Of a stretch of 64,000 nt of DNA, positions 37,821 through 49,193 are shown piece by piece. Source of the DNA: Rhabditophanes sp. KR3021 (Eukaryota; Nematoda; Chromadorea; Rhabditida; Alloionematidae); NCBI GenBank assembly GCA_963281155.1, contig CAUJLY010000006.1:10230001-10294000 (forward strand), read 5' to 3'. The notes under the pieces were generated by a model. It made no database searches. It was not told the origin of the DNA and saw nothing but the letters and a program-made list of their open reading frames with translations. The translations under genes and the position numbers were made by a program. Position 1 is the first letter of the stretch; the number at the start of each line of letters is the position of its first letter.

Positions 37821-39003
37821 TTATATTTGAGTAGCACAATTTCCTCTTCTCTTATTTCCACTCTGAGATGAAGATTTTGTTGTATGCGTTTGAGGAATGT
37901 AATCACAAAATTGTGGAAGTTTTGTTAGGGTTCCAAAAACTTCGGGAAATCGTTTAAATAAACACTTCCCATTTTGGTTCAAGACCTTAAGTCTGTGAAA
38001 AATCACCTTATTGTGACTTTTTTGAAGTTGATATCTCACCCACATTACAACTGCCCCGCTACCTCCCACCGGATCCTTTTGGGAAATGAGACTTTTCTTG
38101 AATTTCAACACTTGTTCAAGGGTGTTGTCAAGTCCTTGGATTAAAATGATAAGTTCGTTTTTGTAAGATTCGATCAAAGCGGAAGCACTGTCATCATTTA
38201 GCTTTAAGTCATCATGAATAGCACACATCCATTGGACGGTACAACAATCACTGAGGATTTTCTGTTGGAAACGTTTGATGATATCCTTTTGTTTATGGAT
38301 GACAATCCACTCACACTCAATTAACTCCATATTTGCTTTGATCCATTGGTCCACTTCGACTTTCTTGATGTGGTCGTTTAAACCAACAAAGTTTTGGAAA
38401 AGAGGAATTGTCTTCAGTAAATGATGATTGGCTTCGTAGTAGTCAACAGCCATTTGAGGCATTGGATCACATACCCATCCTACATTAGGTATCTCCATAA
38501 TTTAAAACCCTCTCCTCAAGATCAGTCTTAACTGCCAAGATGGCGTCTCTGTTGAAGGAATGAGAATTCTTCAATTTCTTGAAAATGGGATTGCAAATCA
38601 AGTGATTAATTGGAATCATAATTTGCCTATGATGGGAAGCTGAGTGGGTGATGCTGGTTCCCATATAAAGACTGTCTTCTTGTTGAGTATCACAATTGTA
38701 AGGTATGAGTTTGTTTTCGCCAATGACGCTTTCAGAAATCATGATTTCAGAAAAATCATAAGGAATACTCTCATATACAGTATCCTCAGGTTCAATGATG
38801 CAAGCATTAGCAAAGGTGAAATTTGTTTTGAAGATGTTGTTGGTATGAACGCGACTTTCCTTATCCGATCCCCTTTTCCACCGGTACTTCATAGTTCCCA
38901 CCTTTTGCCAGTAATTCATCTTACGGTATTGGAGACCGAATTCGCATTCAAGCATAAAATCCTCCGAGATTAAATCAACGGCATGTTCAAATATTTCAAC
39001 CAT
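37821..39003 (-). CDS. Unrecognised protein gene with one frame break
   Basis: Two long minus-strand frames abut: 39003-38485 (about 172 codons from the chosen Met) and 38498-37821 (225 codons). They overlap by 14 nt at the TTTTAAATTATGG stretch (about 38490-38505). Removing one base there would give a single protein of about 395 aa; no intron fits. The start at 39003 is preferred over a Met nine codons upstream, because a TTTCAG acceptor at 39017-39022 lies between them. The N-terminal half is mixed, with several Trp, Tyr and Cys; the C-terminal half has long Lys/Glu/Leu/Ile-rich helices that could form a coiled coil (about 260-330) and a basic tail. No signal peptide or membrane span is seen. 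I do not recognise the family. Alternatives are two separate genes or a recent pseudogene. Confidence 0.6.
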
Positions 39004-39016
39004 TCTGTGATAAGTT

Positions 39017-39022
39017 CTGAAA
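39017..39022 (-). promoter_or_regulatory. Probable trans-splice acceptor
   Basis: TTTCAG on the minus strand, 13 nt before the preferred start of the unrecognised gene at 39003. It decides the start, because a Met further upstream lies before this site and would be removed from a trans-spliced mRNA. Confidence 0.4.
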
Positions 39023-40328
39023 TATAGCATATCATTATTCTTTAAATCAAAATCTTAGTTGTTAAAAAAGCTGAGCAATATTTTGTGTCAAAGTAATTAC
39101 TTAAGGCAACTTTTGTTTCCGAGACAACCAATAAACATGAACTTTAAATTTTTAAATGGTAGTTGGTTAAAAATTGGAGCAATTAAATTTATTAGTTGGG
39201 TAATAAATAAACCTGTATACCCAACAAATTAATAATGGGTAAATTACCCATATATAGGTTTACTAATAATAAATCTAAACACATCTACTGCCTTCTTTTC
39301 ACTTTGTTTAATGAAAGTTAAGTCGACCAAATGTACTATTATTTTGCAGAATGTAAGCATGGGTCCAAATAAAAAATAAATGATTAGGAACTTTTTTTGA
39401 TGACTATTTGGCAGTAACATCGTAATTTTTTGGGATATATGCAACATATGAATCATTTGTTGATAAAGAGTTAATATGACAAATCAAAATCAAAAAAATC
39501 CTATGTTGTTAATTAGTAGATGTAACAACTTGACACTCAGATAGAGGGCTTTGTATTTTTAATGAGAAATGGACCAATAATACAAAATCAATGTCTATTT
39601 TGTATATTTTAATACAAATATTTTCCATGATTTTTTTAGTCTGAGCCAGGCATTTTATATGCTAATATATAAAAAGATTAGATTGTATCTTAGTATGCTC
39701 AAACATTAATTCGGCTTTATTTTATAAAAGAGATGTCCACCAAATATATTGGAATCTTTTTGACATTTTAAATAATGGCATACGTTTCACTTTTTTATAT
39801 AAACAATCCTTATACTTTTGGTCTTTGAGTCTACTTTTCCACTAAGAGATTCATACTACCTCACAATACTTACAACACTTTCTGCCAGCAATTCACTTAA
39901 CAATTACATTTCCTATTCCTATTTATGTTTCTCATTAACGGAAAGCATAATGATATTTGTTATGTTACATAACTATTATGTATTTCTAATTTTCTATTAA
40001 GATTTATATACACGCTACACATATACAACCATATATCACTGGCTAATTCCGGGTTTAAGTTTCGACTACATTTCCTCAATAAGGTAGGTAAATGGGAGCA
40101 ATAAAACAAAAGAGAAATAAATAAACGTTTATGTAACTTATCATTTGGTAAATGTATATAATTTAACATTCGCTTCTATTTTATACGCTTGTTGTCATAT
40201 TTTTACCTTGCCAACCTGTAACTTTTATTAATTTTTGCTTACTATTAGGAGATATCTACTTGATTGCGGCTATCTAAAAGCTAATATTCTAGAGAATATT
40301 TAAGAAATTAGTGCAGAAAGTGGTTCAA
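39023..40328. other. Intergenic region, no gene recognised
   Basis: About 1.3 kb of AT-rich sequence between divergent genes. Short open frames on both strands (about 39244-39456, 39818-40000 and 39960-40169) lack coding character. Confidence 0.5.
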
Positions 40329-40530
40329 ATGTACGCTTCTGTCTACATCGGATTACTGATCGTCCTCACGGGTATCGTGGTTTTTTTTTGCTTTATGGGA
40401 TTACTACAAGAGCTATGCCTACGTCAAAGTGTTTCCAGTACCTCAACACTACGTTTCCAACCAAAGAAATGAGAATGACGAAAGAATTGATTTGCGTATT
40501 TTGTACGAACTTACTGAAATGGACATCTGA
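40329..40530 (+). CDS. Small single-span membrane protein, frame broken at a T run
   Basis: From ATG 40329 the frame encodes a short polar start and a hydrophobic helix (IGLLIVLTGIVVFF, about 7-20), then reaches a run of nine T (40381-40389). Read with eight T, the same sequence continues as ALWDYYKSYAYVKVFPVPQH and a charged tail to a stop at 40530, giving 66 aa. Read as written, the frame shifts and ends after about 48 codons with an unlikely tail. Codon choice and the clean aromatic/charged composition downstream strongly favour the shifted reading, so an extra T in the assembly or a slippage allele is likely. AATAAA at 40599-40604 supports a transcript. The topology would be a short N-terminus, one span and about 45 cytosolic or lumenal residues. 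I do not recognise the family. Confidence 0.55.
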
Positions 40531-40598
40531 ATGATAAGCTTTAAAATACTTTTTAAAAAATAGATCTTTTAAATTGTTGGCATACTATATTTTGTGAT

Positions 40599-40604
40599 AA
40601 TAAA
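40599..40604 (+). terminator. Polyadenylation signal AATAAA
   Basis: An AATAAA hexamer 69 nt after the stop of the small membrane-protein gene, consistent with its 3' end. Confidence 0.4.
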
Positions 40605-41556
40605 CTTTTGTGCCAAAACGCTTTATTTGAACTAATAAAAGTTACAAATGTAACATCATTAAATAATATAAAATAAGTGATACGGTATAGAAATTTCAGT
40701 ATTGGTCATGAAGATATATCAACAAATCACTTGAAAAAATAAATTAAAGAGAGAAGCATGTTCAGGACAAACCATTTTACACGAATGGTTATGTCATATT
40801 TCGAAAAAGTGATTGTTTCTAGTAAGCTGATTGACTTTTAAAGTCACCAATTTGTTGAATCTTTTTTGTCCTAATGACTCACCAACTATATATTTGTTGT
40901 GATATTTATGTCGAAAGTTGTAGATGATTTGTTTGGTTCAATGATTACTAAATTGCATTTGTTCAATATACTATTATAAACATATATCAACACAATTTTT
41001 TAAATTTAAATTGCCAATACCAAGTTACCCTATACTTATTAGAAACCCTTCAGATGAAATGTATGGACCAGATTTTGGACTAATTTATTGCCATAATAAT
41101 TTTAAGAACATATAATTCCCAAGTGATATTATGACGTATATGTTTGTTTAGATTGCCTTCAGAAGTTAATCACATTTATATTAAAGTAGCCAAAAGGTGC
41201 ATGACATTTAGTGCCAATTTAACATATTAGTTTGACCACAAATTGTCACTATTAATTCATGTAATTCATATAAAAACAGGTTGGCATTAACACACATCGC
41301 AGGTTCTTCTTTTATTAGTTAAAAAAGGAAATGTTTAATTGGATTGAAAGCTTTCTACAAATATGTACTTTTTGTAGGAGGTAAATTTATTCATCAATTT
41401 TAGTCTATTTTATTGCGTGAATAAAGTAAATTAAAAATTGGATGAGTTTAAAGTCACTACACCTTCACCTCCATTTATTTTGCCAAAGTTGAGTTCTTTT
41501 GACACTTAACCACTTTTATTACTTTTAGATAAATTGTATTTCCGCTTACTTTTGCC

Positions 41557-41637
41557 ATGGATCCTATTGACATCTTGGAAGAACGTATCATTACTGCTTT
41601 CATAATTACTTCAATTATTATTACTACTTTCAGGTAG
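41557..41637 (+). CDS. Possible 26-aa membrane micropeptide
   Basis: A 27-codon frame (MDPIDILEER then IITAFIITSIIITTFR) begins 29 nt after a TTTTAG acceptor (41523-41528) and is followed by AATAAA at 41680-41685. It has a charged N-terminus and one hydrophobic helix, the form of single-span micropeptides. Alternatively the sequence at the stop (CAG then GTAGTT) is a splice donor and this is only a first exon of a longer gene. No relative is recognised, and chance cannot be excluded at this length. Confidence 0.25.
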   Translation: MDPIDILEERIITAFIITSIIITTFR

Positions 41638-42064
41638 TTAAATCTGGCTGGGCATTAGCCAACAACAAAATATAATACAAATAAACGATTCCATCCAACT
41701 ATCATGTAAACACTGACTCTATCATTTTTAAATAAATTAGGTTGCATTTAATTTGTTTTAAGAAGATCTTGAATTACATAAATAAGTTTTGATTAAAAGA
41801 ATATTAATGAGGATGTTGGTCGTCTTGTAAAATACGAAGACATAACATACCACACACCTTTTTGTCTACCATATTTAACAAAAGATGAATTTAAAAATAA
41901 AAAACAGATGTTGGATAAGTGTGCATAATAAGAAAGTTTGTGTGAATTTGATGTGTCAGATGTGTATTCACTTCTATAAATAATTCTTTGAAGAAGAGAA
42001 ATATTTTGAAATATTTATTATAGGACACAAATATGATAAGAAAGATTGAAAAGACTAATACTCA
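41638..42064. other. Intergenic region downstream of the trehalose synthase gene
   Basis: About 430 bp of AT-rich sequence with AATAAA at 41680. It should hold the 3' UTR of the minus-strand trehalose synthase gene. Nothing else is supported. Confidence 0.45.
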
Positions 42065-45000
42065 CTAACGCTCTTTTGGTCTCATGTTAATTTCTCTTAT
42101 AGTAGCTTGAGCCATCCCCCCAAGCAAAACTTCTGGCGATGAGACAAACGCAAACTGGGCATTATCATTGCTTCTACACAGATTAGCAACCTTTTCCCGA
42201 AGCTTTACATCTTTCGTCACCCACACCGTGTAGACGTTTTTCTTGTTAGCTTTTAGGCAAGTTTCTAGCATTGGAATGTCACTTTCTGAATCTCCACAAA
42301 CTAGGATTCTTCCTTTGGAGTAGTCGAAGCCCATGGTCTTGGCGAATAGTTGGATACCATCTCCTTTCGTGAATACCGCGTTGCTCTTGGTTTCTTTTAA
42401 GAATATCTTTATATCAGTTTCAGTTAGTTTGATTACTATGTGCTCGTGGTCGGGATCAAGTCTTTGTACTATAGCTTTGATTTGGATGTCTAATAAATGT
42501 ACTTGACTATCGTCTACTGAATGGAAGACATCTTGATGAGCCAGGGTGATGTGACCATAATGCTTTTGAAGACCAGAGCCAATCCACGTAAAGTGTCTCC
42601 ATTCCTTTTTGCTTAATAAAGTGGTGATGTCATCGAAGATTAAATCCAATAGATGTAATTCATTGTGAGAGATTGAGTTATCTCTGAATTTATTTCCCGG
42701 CTCCAAATACCAATCTCGGCCAACTGATGCCCCGTAGTAGTAATAACCTGTAACATTATCATACAATTACCATATTGTCTCTTTAGATTATATTTTCAAT
42801 AAACAAAGTCTTTAATTAAGTTTGTATCAATCCTTACCTTCAGGAATGACAGATACATCTAATATGCCGGTTGACATCATGGGCGATGTCGTAATGATGG
42901 CGCAGACCTGTGCGCAACGTCTTGCGAACGTCGCTTGAATGACACCAGCGTAAGCTGGCTGTACACTTGCTGTGTATGATGAACTAAACAAACAAAGATT
43001 ATACAATAAGCCGAAATTAGTGGCACCTGTATGATTTGAGAGTCCCATCTCTATCAGTGAAGAAGAAGTCAAAATGGTCTGCGTCGTAGAATAAATCTAT
43101 TACATTGCACACTTCATCTTTGAACTTTTCGGAACCATCCGCGTAGCCTTCTTGTAAACTCTGTAACAATTATTAGGACGGTTCTGATTAAGTATACTTA
43201 CATCAATGAATAATTCAACATTATAAACATCATTGGTCAAAGCGTATTTCAAGAAACTAATGTCTCTTTCGAATTCTTTGATTTCAGTAAAGATATCGAA
43301 TTTAGCTTTGCACTCATCTCCATTGTCTGTTTTTAAGTGAAGAATGGTTGTTCCTGGCTGGCAACCATGCAACAAAGACTCCTTAGCATTGTAAAGAGAA
43401 ATTGAGAAATGATCATTAATAGGAACTCCCTTAATAACTCTCTCAACGATTTGTCTCCTAATATCACGAGTCCTCATCATAAGCTTATAAAAATCATCCA
43501 AACTTTGAATTTCAGTCAACTTAACTACTTGGTGTGACCAGGCTGGGTCCAAGAAAGAAGAACTCCATCTTTCAATGTCATTAGCCATAATAAACTCATT
43601 CAATTTTTTACCATGAGCAGATCTGATTTCGATAGACTCAGTTGCAGCAGCATATAAAGCATCAGCAAATTCATCGACATTGAATAAATCTTCGATCCTT
43701 TTGTATGTCTTTTCCTCATCTGTGCACAGACCAGCATTAGTAAATTGAATTTCACTTCCAGCGCCAGTCGATAAAACCAAACCTGCATTAGGGTTGCATA
43801 CTAACATTTCTTTGACTACCAAATTCATTCCATCTTTCTTAGGTGTCACTAAGCCAATGTCCATAGCCAGATAAGTAGAAACCAACTCAGGCCTTGGGAG
43901 ACCATCTGTTTGGAAGATGAGAGGTTTCCAGTGGGGATATTTGTCAGATTTGTACATTTCATTGATGGCATCAGACATGGAGATGCATTCATCCTGGTAG
44001 ATTCTGTAAGTGTCGACGGATCTTCTGTTAGTGACAGCCACTTGGAAGATGACGTCTTTGCCGATACGATCCGGGTACTTTTGGAAGTAATGTTTCCAGG
44101 CATTTAACTTTTCTTTGATTCCTTTGGTGTAGTCAAAGCGCTCCACGGAGAAGAATAAGTTGGCGTCTGGGGCAGGATTAGGTCCCATTAAAGTTGCCTT
44201 GACTTCTTTCGACTTTTGAATGATTAGGGGATCTGTGGCGATTTTAAGGAAATCTTCGTTCTTGATACTTACTGGAAATACTCCCAGAGCACAGGTAGCT
44301 CCTTCGTGAGTGGCGGTGTGGGTGTCAGTCTTGTTGTCGTAAGTAATTTGAGTTGATGGCAGAAATTGGGCAATGTAATTGATGAAAGAATTGCGATCTC
44401 TGTGTGTTTGGAAGCCGACTTTCGAGAACTTTAAAAGACCTCTCAAGATGGGCAGTCCGCAAATTTCATATTTGGTAAAGAATTCAATGGCAGGTTGGAA
44501 GGGGATATGAAGGAAAAATCCAACTTCGAGATTGGGATCAAGATTCAACATAATTTGCCCAGTCAACATCAAATGGTAATCGTGAATCCAAATAAAATCC
44601 TGTGGCCTACTGTTCCGGACGGCATCAATGGCAAATTGATAGTTAACACGAACGTAGGCACACCAATGATCATTCAACATCTTGACATCATCGTACATTT
44701 TGACGATGAACTCTTCCAAATTATGGAAAGCTGGCCAGATCAAACCATTGCTGATGCCACCATAATAAACATTATAGTCGTCTTCTTGAACAATGACGGG
44801 ATTTAACTTGTAATTGCCTTTGTTGTAGTTGTTTAACACACCAAGCAATGACATCTCATCCCGAACAACTCTCTTGGTACCGGTTTTGTCATCTTCATCT
44901 TCGTCATCGGCTAACACATGAAACAAGACGTCAGCCAGTTGTTGTCTAATCAAGGGTAGCCCTAGCGTATTGGTGGCTGGAGCATTGTCAGGAACCAAGC

Positions 45001-46077
45001 CCTTGTTTGGAAAGTCAACTTTTGAGTTTTTCTGATTTAAATTCATTCCTAAATTAGCTAGCCACACATTTTCATGATCTTTCGACATGACAGGATCTAC
45101 ACAACTGACTAATCCTCCACTGCCTTGCTTGATCTCCCATTCCCCACTCTTTTCACGTTTCAAGGAGACAGGAGGGGCATTGGAAACATTGATTACTCTT
45201 TTGTTGAAGTGGTGTGATGTCAAACCACCGGTAGAGTACGTCGAATTGGCATCGTCATTGTCGTCGTTTTTGTCTAACGATTCATTTGATGAATTGACGT
45301 GCTGAGTGATTTTACACCGGAAACGCTTTTCAGTCAAAGTCTTACCTAAAAATAGACATATTCATTAGGTAATCAATCAAAAGATTACACTACCATGCAA
45401 ATCATACTCATCATCCGACATCTCTGACATTGAATCATCCGTTTGAAGAAGGGAAGACTTGCTGCGTCTTCTTTGAAGGTGATGGTATTGCTCCCCAAAT
45501 CTCTTGGCATGAATGCCTAGAAGGCTTTGCTGGATGCCTCCGTCAGCGGCGAAAAGTTCCTTAAGTCTACTTTGGCCGTAGTTGATATCAAACAAAGTAA
45601 GACTAAAAAGAAGAGAATCTCGATACTTTGTTCCATAGGATAAATCAGAGTTGTAAACATTTGGAATGGTTGCTTTCCAAAACTGAACAGTATGATATCC
45701 CAACGACTGAATGAGACAGTCAAAAAATTTAGCTGTCGTATAAGTTGTTTGCAAGGACAATTCCAGTACAATTTGTAGACCCTACAAAATAATAAAAAAT
45801 AAAAAGCGTGTCCTGTAAATACAAAAGAAACCTCAAAAGCAATTTCGGAATACTTCATCTTTGCCCTCCAAATCGAAACCAAGTGGGGCATGGCTTTGTT
45901 AATTAGGTCGGTGTCATCTAATTGAAAGTCACGAACTTCATTAATAGCTTTCAGGATCCTAGTAAGGTCTTTGGCGGCAGTGGTGTCGTCAACTTCAGCA
46001 CAGCCATTCAACTTATTTCTACTCTTCTGAAAAGGATGCTCAATCAAGGCTTGAATTGTTCCATTGACAAGTTCCAT
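42065..46077 (-). CDS. tps: Trehalose-6-phosphate synthase with C-terminal HAD phosphatase domain
   Basis: Six exons (46077-45832, 45781-45394, 45345-43202, 43160-43027, 42983-42838, 42747-42065) join in frame to 1,246 aa. The family reaction joins UDP-glucose and glucose-6-phosphate to trehalose-6-phosphate, a cytosolic step in making the main nematode blood sugar and stress protectant. An N-terminal helical region (about 1-260), typical of nematode TPS proteins, precedes the GT20 domain with SGGLVSCVDPVM (about 287-298), HDYHLML (about 466-472), FFLHIPFQP and VERFDYTKGIKEKL. A HAD phosphatase-like domain follows with FFTDRDGTLKSY (both Asp present, 962 and 964) and GDSESDIPM. The HAD nucleophile and acid are kept, so phosphatase activity is possible, although worms also have a separate trehalose phosphatase. 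Length matches C. elegans TPS-2. ATG 46077 lies 8 nt after an acceptor-like AACAG; further 5' exons cannot be excluded. Confidence 0.93.
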
Positions 46078-47967
46078 CACACCAACTGTTAATATCTACA
46101 AAATAATGAGAGAATATTAAAAAGTATACAGTTGAAAGGGGTATATAAGTAGAAAGGTATGATACAAATGCTATCAATTAAAAGGTAAAAAACACTCTGT
46201 TTAGTTTAATCTATTTATGGAATAAAAACTAGAAAGGGGTACTGATATTTTTGTATCTGAAATAAGTCTCCACTATATATAGTACTTGCCGTCCCCAAAA
46301 ATACCTATCAAACGATATACTTAAGGTGGACCTTAATTATTAATCAACACCAACAACTAGTTTACCAAAACTTTTTATGGCGCCGAATAATTTTAAAATG
46401 ATATCTATCACAGCCAAGCAATCAGTTTAAATGAAAAATTATTAAAATAAATTTTGAAAGGTGAAAACAAGCGAGAGGTTTGGTATAAATTTGGTTAAAA
46501 AGACTACTAACTCTAGATGATACCACCTGCAAGAATAGAGAAAGACGATTTGTGTGTTAATTATTATTAAGTAATTAAAGTATAAAAAATAGAATGATTA
46601 TAATAAAGGGTATGGTTGTGTTTCTTTTTTAAAAATAAGAGACGGATTGATGGTAACGATCAAGATTTGATGTAATTGGTAAGAAATTATTATTTCCTAA
46701 AATGGTATGTTGTTGTAGTGTTTGTGGGTTGGGAAGAATTGAAAGGGGCAGTAAATATAAACAAAGTATTTTTAAGTTTGGATATGGATGAATTGTAGTA
46801 ATTATCAAAGGTAAAAATTGTCAGGTAGTAATAAGATACATAGGAACAAAATTGAAACTTTGTTTTAATTGTGTACGAGTGATTTGGTAAAATTTAATAT
46901 TAAATCGACGTTCTAATACTTTCGATGTTAGAAGATGATACAAGGGCGATAGGGTTGTTGGGACATCAAAGATATGGGACATATGACACAATAAAACAAC
47001 AAAAAATGACCTTAAGTTGATTGTGCATTTTCACTGATCTATAGATTATGCTTAATTTTTATTGAAGTTAAGGTATACTTTTTAACAGTTGTTAGTATCA
47101 AAGCAAAGACAGGTTACTCTTTTGAATAATGGCTAAACCTAGACAGAGGAAATACTTGAAGTTGAATAAATAGGTAAGTGCGAGATAATAAAATATTAGT
47201 TAACAATACATGAATATGCTAAATTAAATAAGTGTGAGAATAATGGGGTATTTATAACTTATTTATAACAAATTTCTAATTAATATGCAACCAAATTATG
47301 ACTAATATCAATCCGGCGTTTATTAATAAATCTTGATAAATCAAAATAAATTATAAATATCTAGATTGATTATAAATAGCTCAAAAGAAATATGAACATT
47401 CGAAAATGATGTTAAATAACAGCATAATTACCTTTAGACAAATAGATGAAAGTAACCTTTTCTTTTTGAATCAAAATTACCGATCCATTTAATGAATGAC
47501 ATATTTATGAGTTTACTTTTAGTCATTATCAAGAGTAGCTTACTTTTGATATAAATAACACTTTATCACTGACAAATTTACTTATTTTTTAATAAACCAG
47601 GTCGACAACTACAATAGAAGATCGTAAACTTCACAACTCACCATATATTTCGTTATCTTTTTGATTAATAAATTGTATTTTTGTAACTTCATAAATGGAT
47701 GTGTGTAGTTTAATTTTTAATAGTTACTTTTGCCTACTCAATTAAAAGTGATTTAGATAAACATTATTTTTGCAATCAACACGTATTGTTTTGTGTATGT
47801 GTTTATTAAATAGAAAATAATTTGATAATGATGTGACATTAAGGAAACTGATTACTATCTATAAACGACTCCTTTTTAGAGTTATCTGAAACATAAATAA
47901 TATCATATATTTGCGCAATTCACAAATTTTATGTAATATGGAATGTTTGCTTGACGAAATATTTAAT
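46078..47967. other. Intergenic region, no gene recognised
   Basis: About 1.9 kb between the 5' end of the trehalose synthase gene and the 3' end of the adenosine deaminase gene, both on the minus strand. Likely promoter and UTR sequence. The spacing is too wide for a typical operon. No other gene is visible. Confidence 0.5.
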
Positions 47968-49193
47968 TTAATGTTTTGGCTCGGCAGCCTTGATTTTGTC
48001 GATTAGTTGTTGTCGAAGGGAGGCATCTTCTTTTCCTAAGAAACAAGAGTTCATGGCATTAAGTTGACATTTCCAAAGTTGATGAATTGATAGCCCAATA
48101 AATTCGTTGGCAAGGATCAATTCGGATTGGACTGAGTTGGTGAAACAAATAGGATCATCAGTTGAAAGCGAAAAGTTGGCGTCATCTCCAGCCCAACGTA
48201 CGATTGGGTGTTGTTTCCAATATGTGGTGAAGGAACCGGTCATATAAGAAGAGTAGGGGCAAGCTTCAAGATGAATTCTTTGATCGAGTGCAATTGACTT
48301 GTATGTTTCTTCGTCGTCAAGGACATGGTACCCGTGACCTACACGAGTAACTTTCATGTTATCTACTACGTTTTTGACTTCTTTGTAGGTTCCTGCTTCC
48401 CCTGCATGAGCAGTAGCATGGATTCCAGCTGCGTGGGCCTCTACAAACACCTTCGTAACTTCACATGAATATTTTTCATCGGCTCCGCCAGATGAACCTG
48501 CTACATCAATTCCAACCACACCGTCTTTTGAGTATTTCTTAACTAAAATAAGAAGCACATTACATCAGGGTTGAATGAGATTCTAATAAACTGATTTAAA
48601 CAAAAAATTACCTAATCTAAGAACTTCAGGTGCCCATTTTTCAAAGCCACGAATACAGCAAAGAATAGACCTAGCAACAACTCCAAACTCCTTTTCTCCA
48701 CGAGCTAATCCACGATTAATAGCTTCAACAATTTGATCGCACGAAATTTCCTTGCGAGGCCCGTAATGTTCTGGAAGAGGTAAGTTGTATTGTGTTGCAT
48801 CAGAAAAGAATTGAGGAGCATAACGAGCTTCGAAGTAAACAACTCCATTCTCGTGTTGATCTTGGACAAGTTCATAGGCAATACGTTCGTGAGCTTCTAA
48901 GTCTCCACGGACAATTGGGAGGAATGTGTCGAAAGCTGCCAAGACTCCGGAAAGGTCGGCTGGCGTGTGAGTTACCAATAAGTTCTTTAAATCTTCGACA
49001 TTCTTACATTCTCCAATTTTGATGTTTTTCTTTTGAGCCAATTCCCAGACTGTTTCAAAGCGAATGGCTCCGTCCAAATGAAGATGCAACTCAACCTAAA
49101 AAGCTTTTATACCTTCAGACCAAGGTCACCACCTACCAAGGGGAAGTTGTATTTTTTCTTTGTTTCTGGAGTAACTGGTGGTGGGCTAATCAT
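47968..49193 (-). CDS. Adenosine deaminase
   Basis: Three exons (49193-49137, 49095-48612, 48542-47968) join in frame to 371 aa, the normal family length. Adenosine deaminase converts adenosine and deoxyadenosine to inosine in purine salvage and needs one zinc. All key residues are visible: the zinc pair in VELHLHLDGA (His23, His25), the third zinc His and catalytic Glu in HAGEAG (His226, Glu229), the catalytic His in RVGHGYHV (His250) and the metal/substrate Asp pair in STDDP (309-310). LEACPYSSYMTG replaces the usual CP-SN loop, a variant that other worm ADA proteins may share. There is no signal peptide, so it is cytosolic and not the secreted ADGF type. The first exon contributes only 19 residues; the start is the only Met that reaches the conserved N-terminus. 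Confidence 0.93.

Noticed and set aside
38470..38505. A 29-nt intron joining the two halves of the minus-strand gene
   Set aside because: Far too short for this genome, and the join does not give the right frame.
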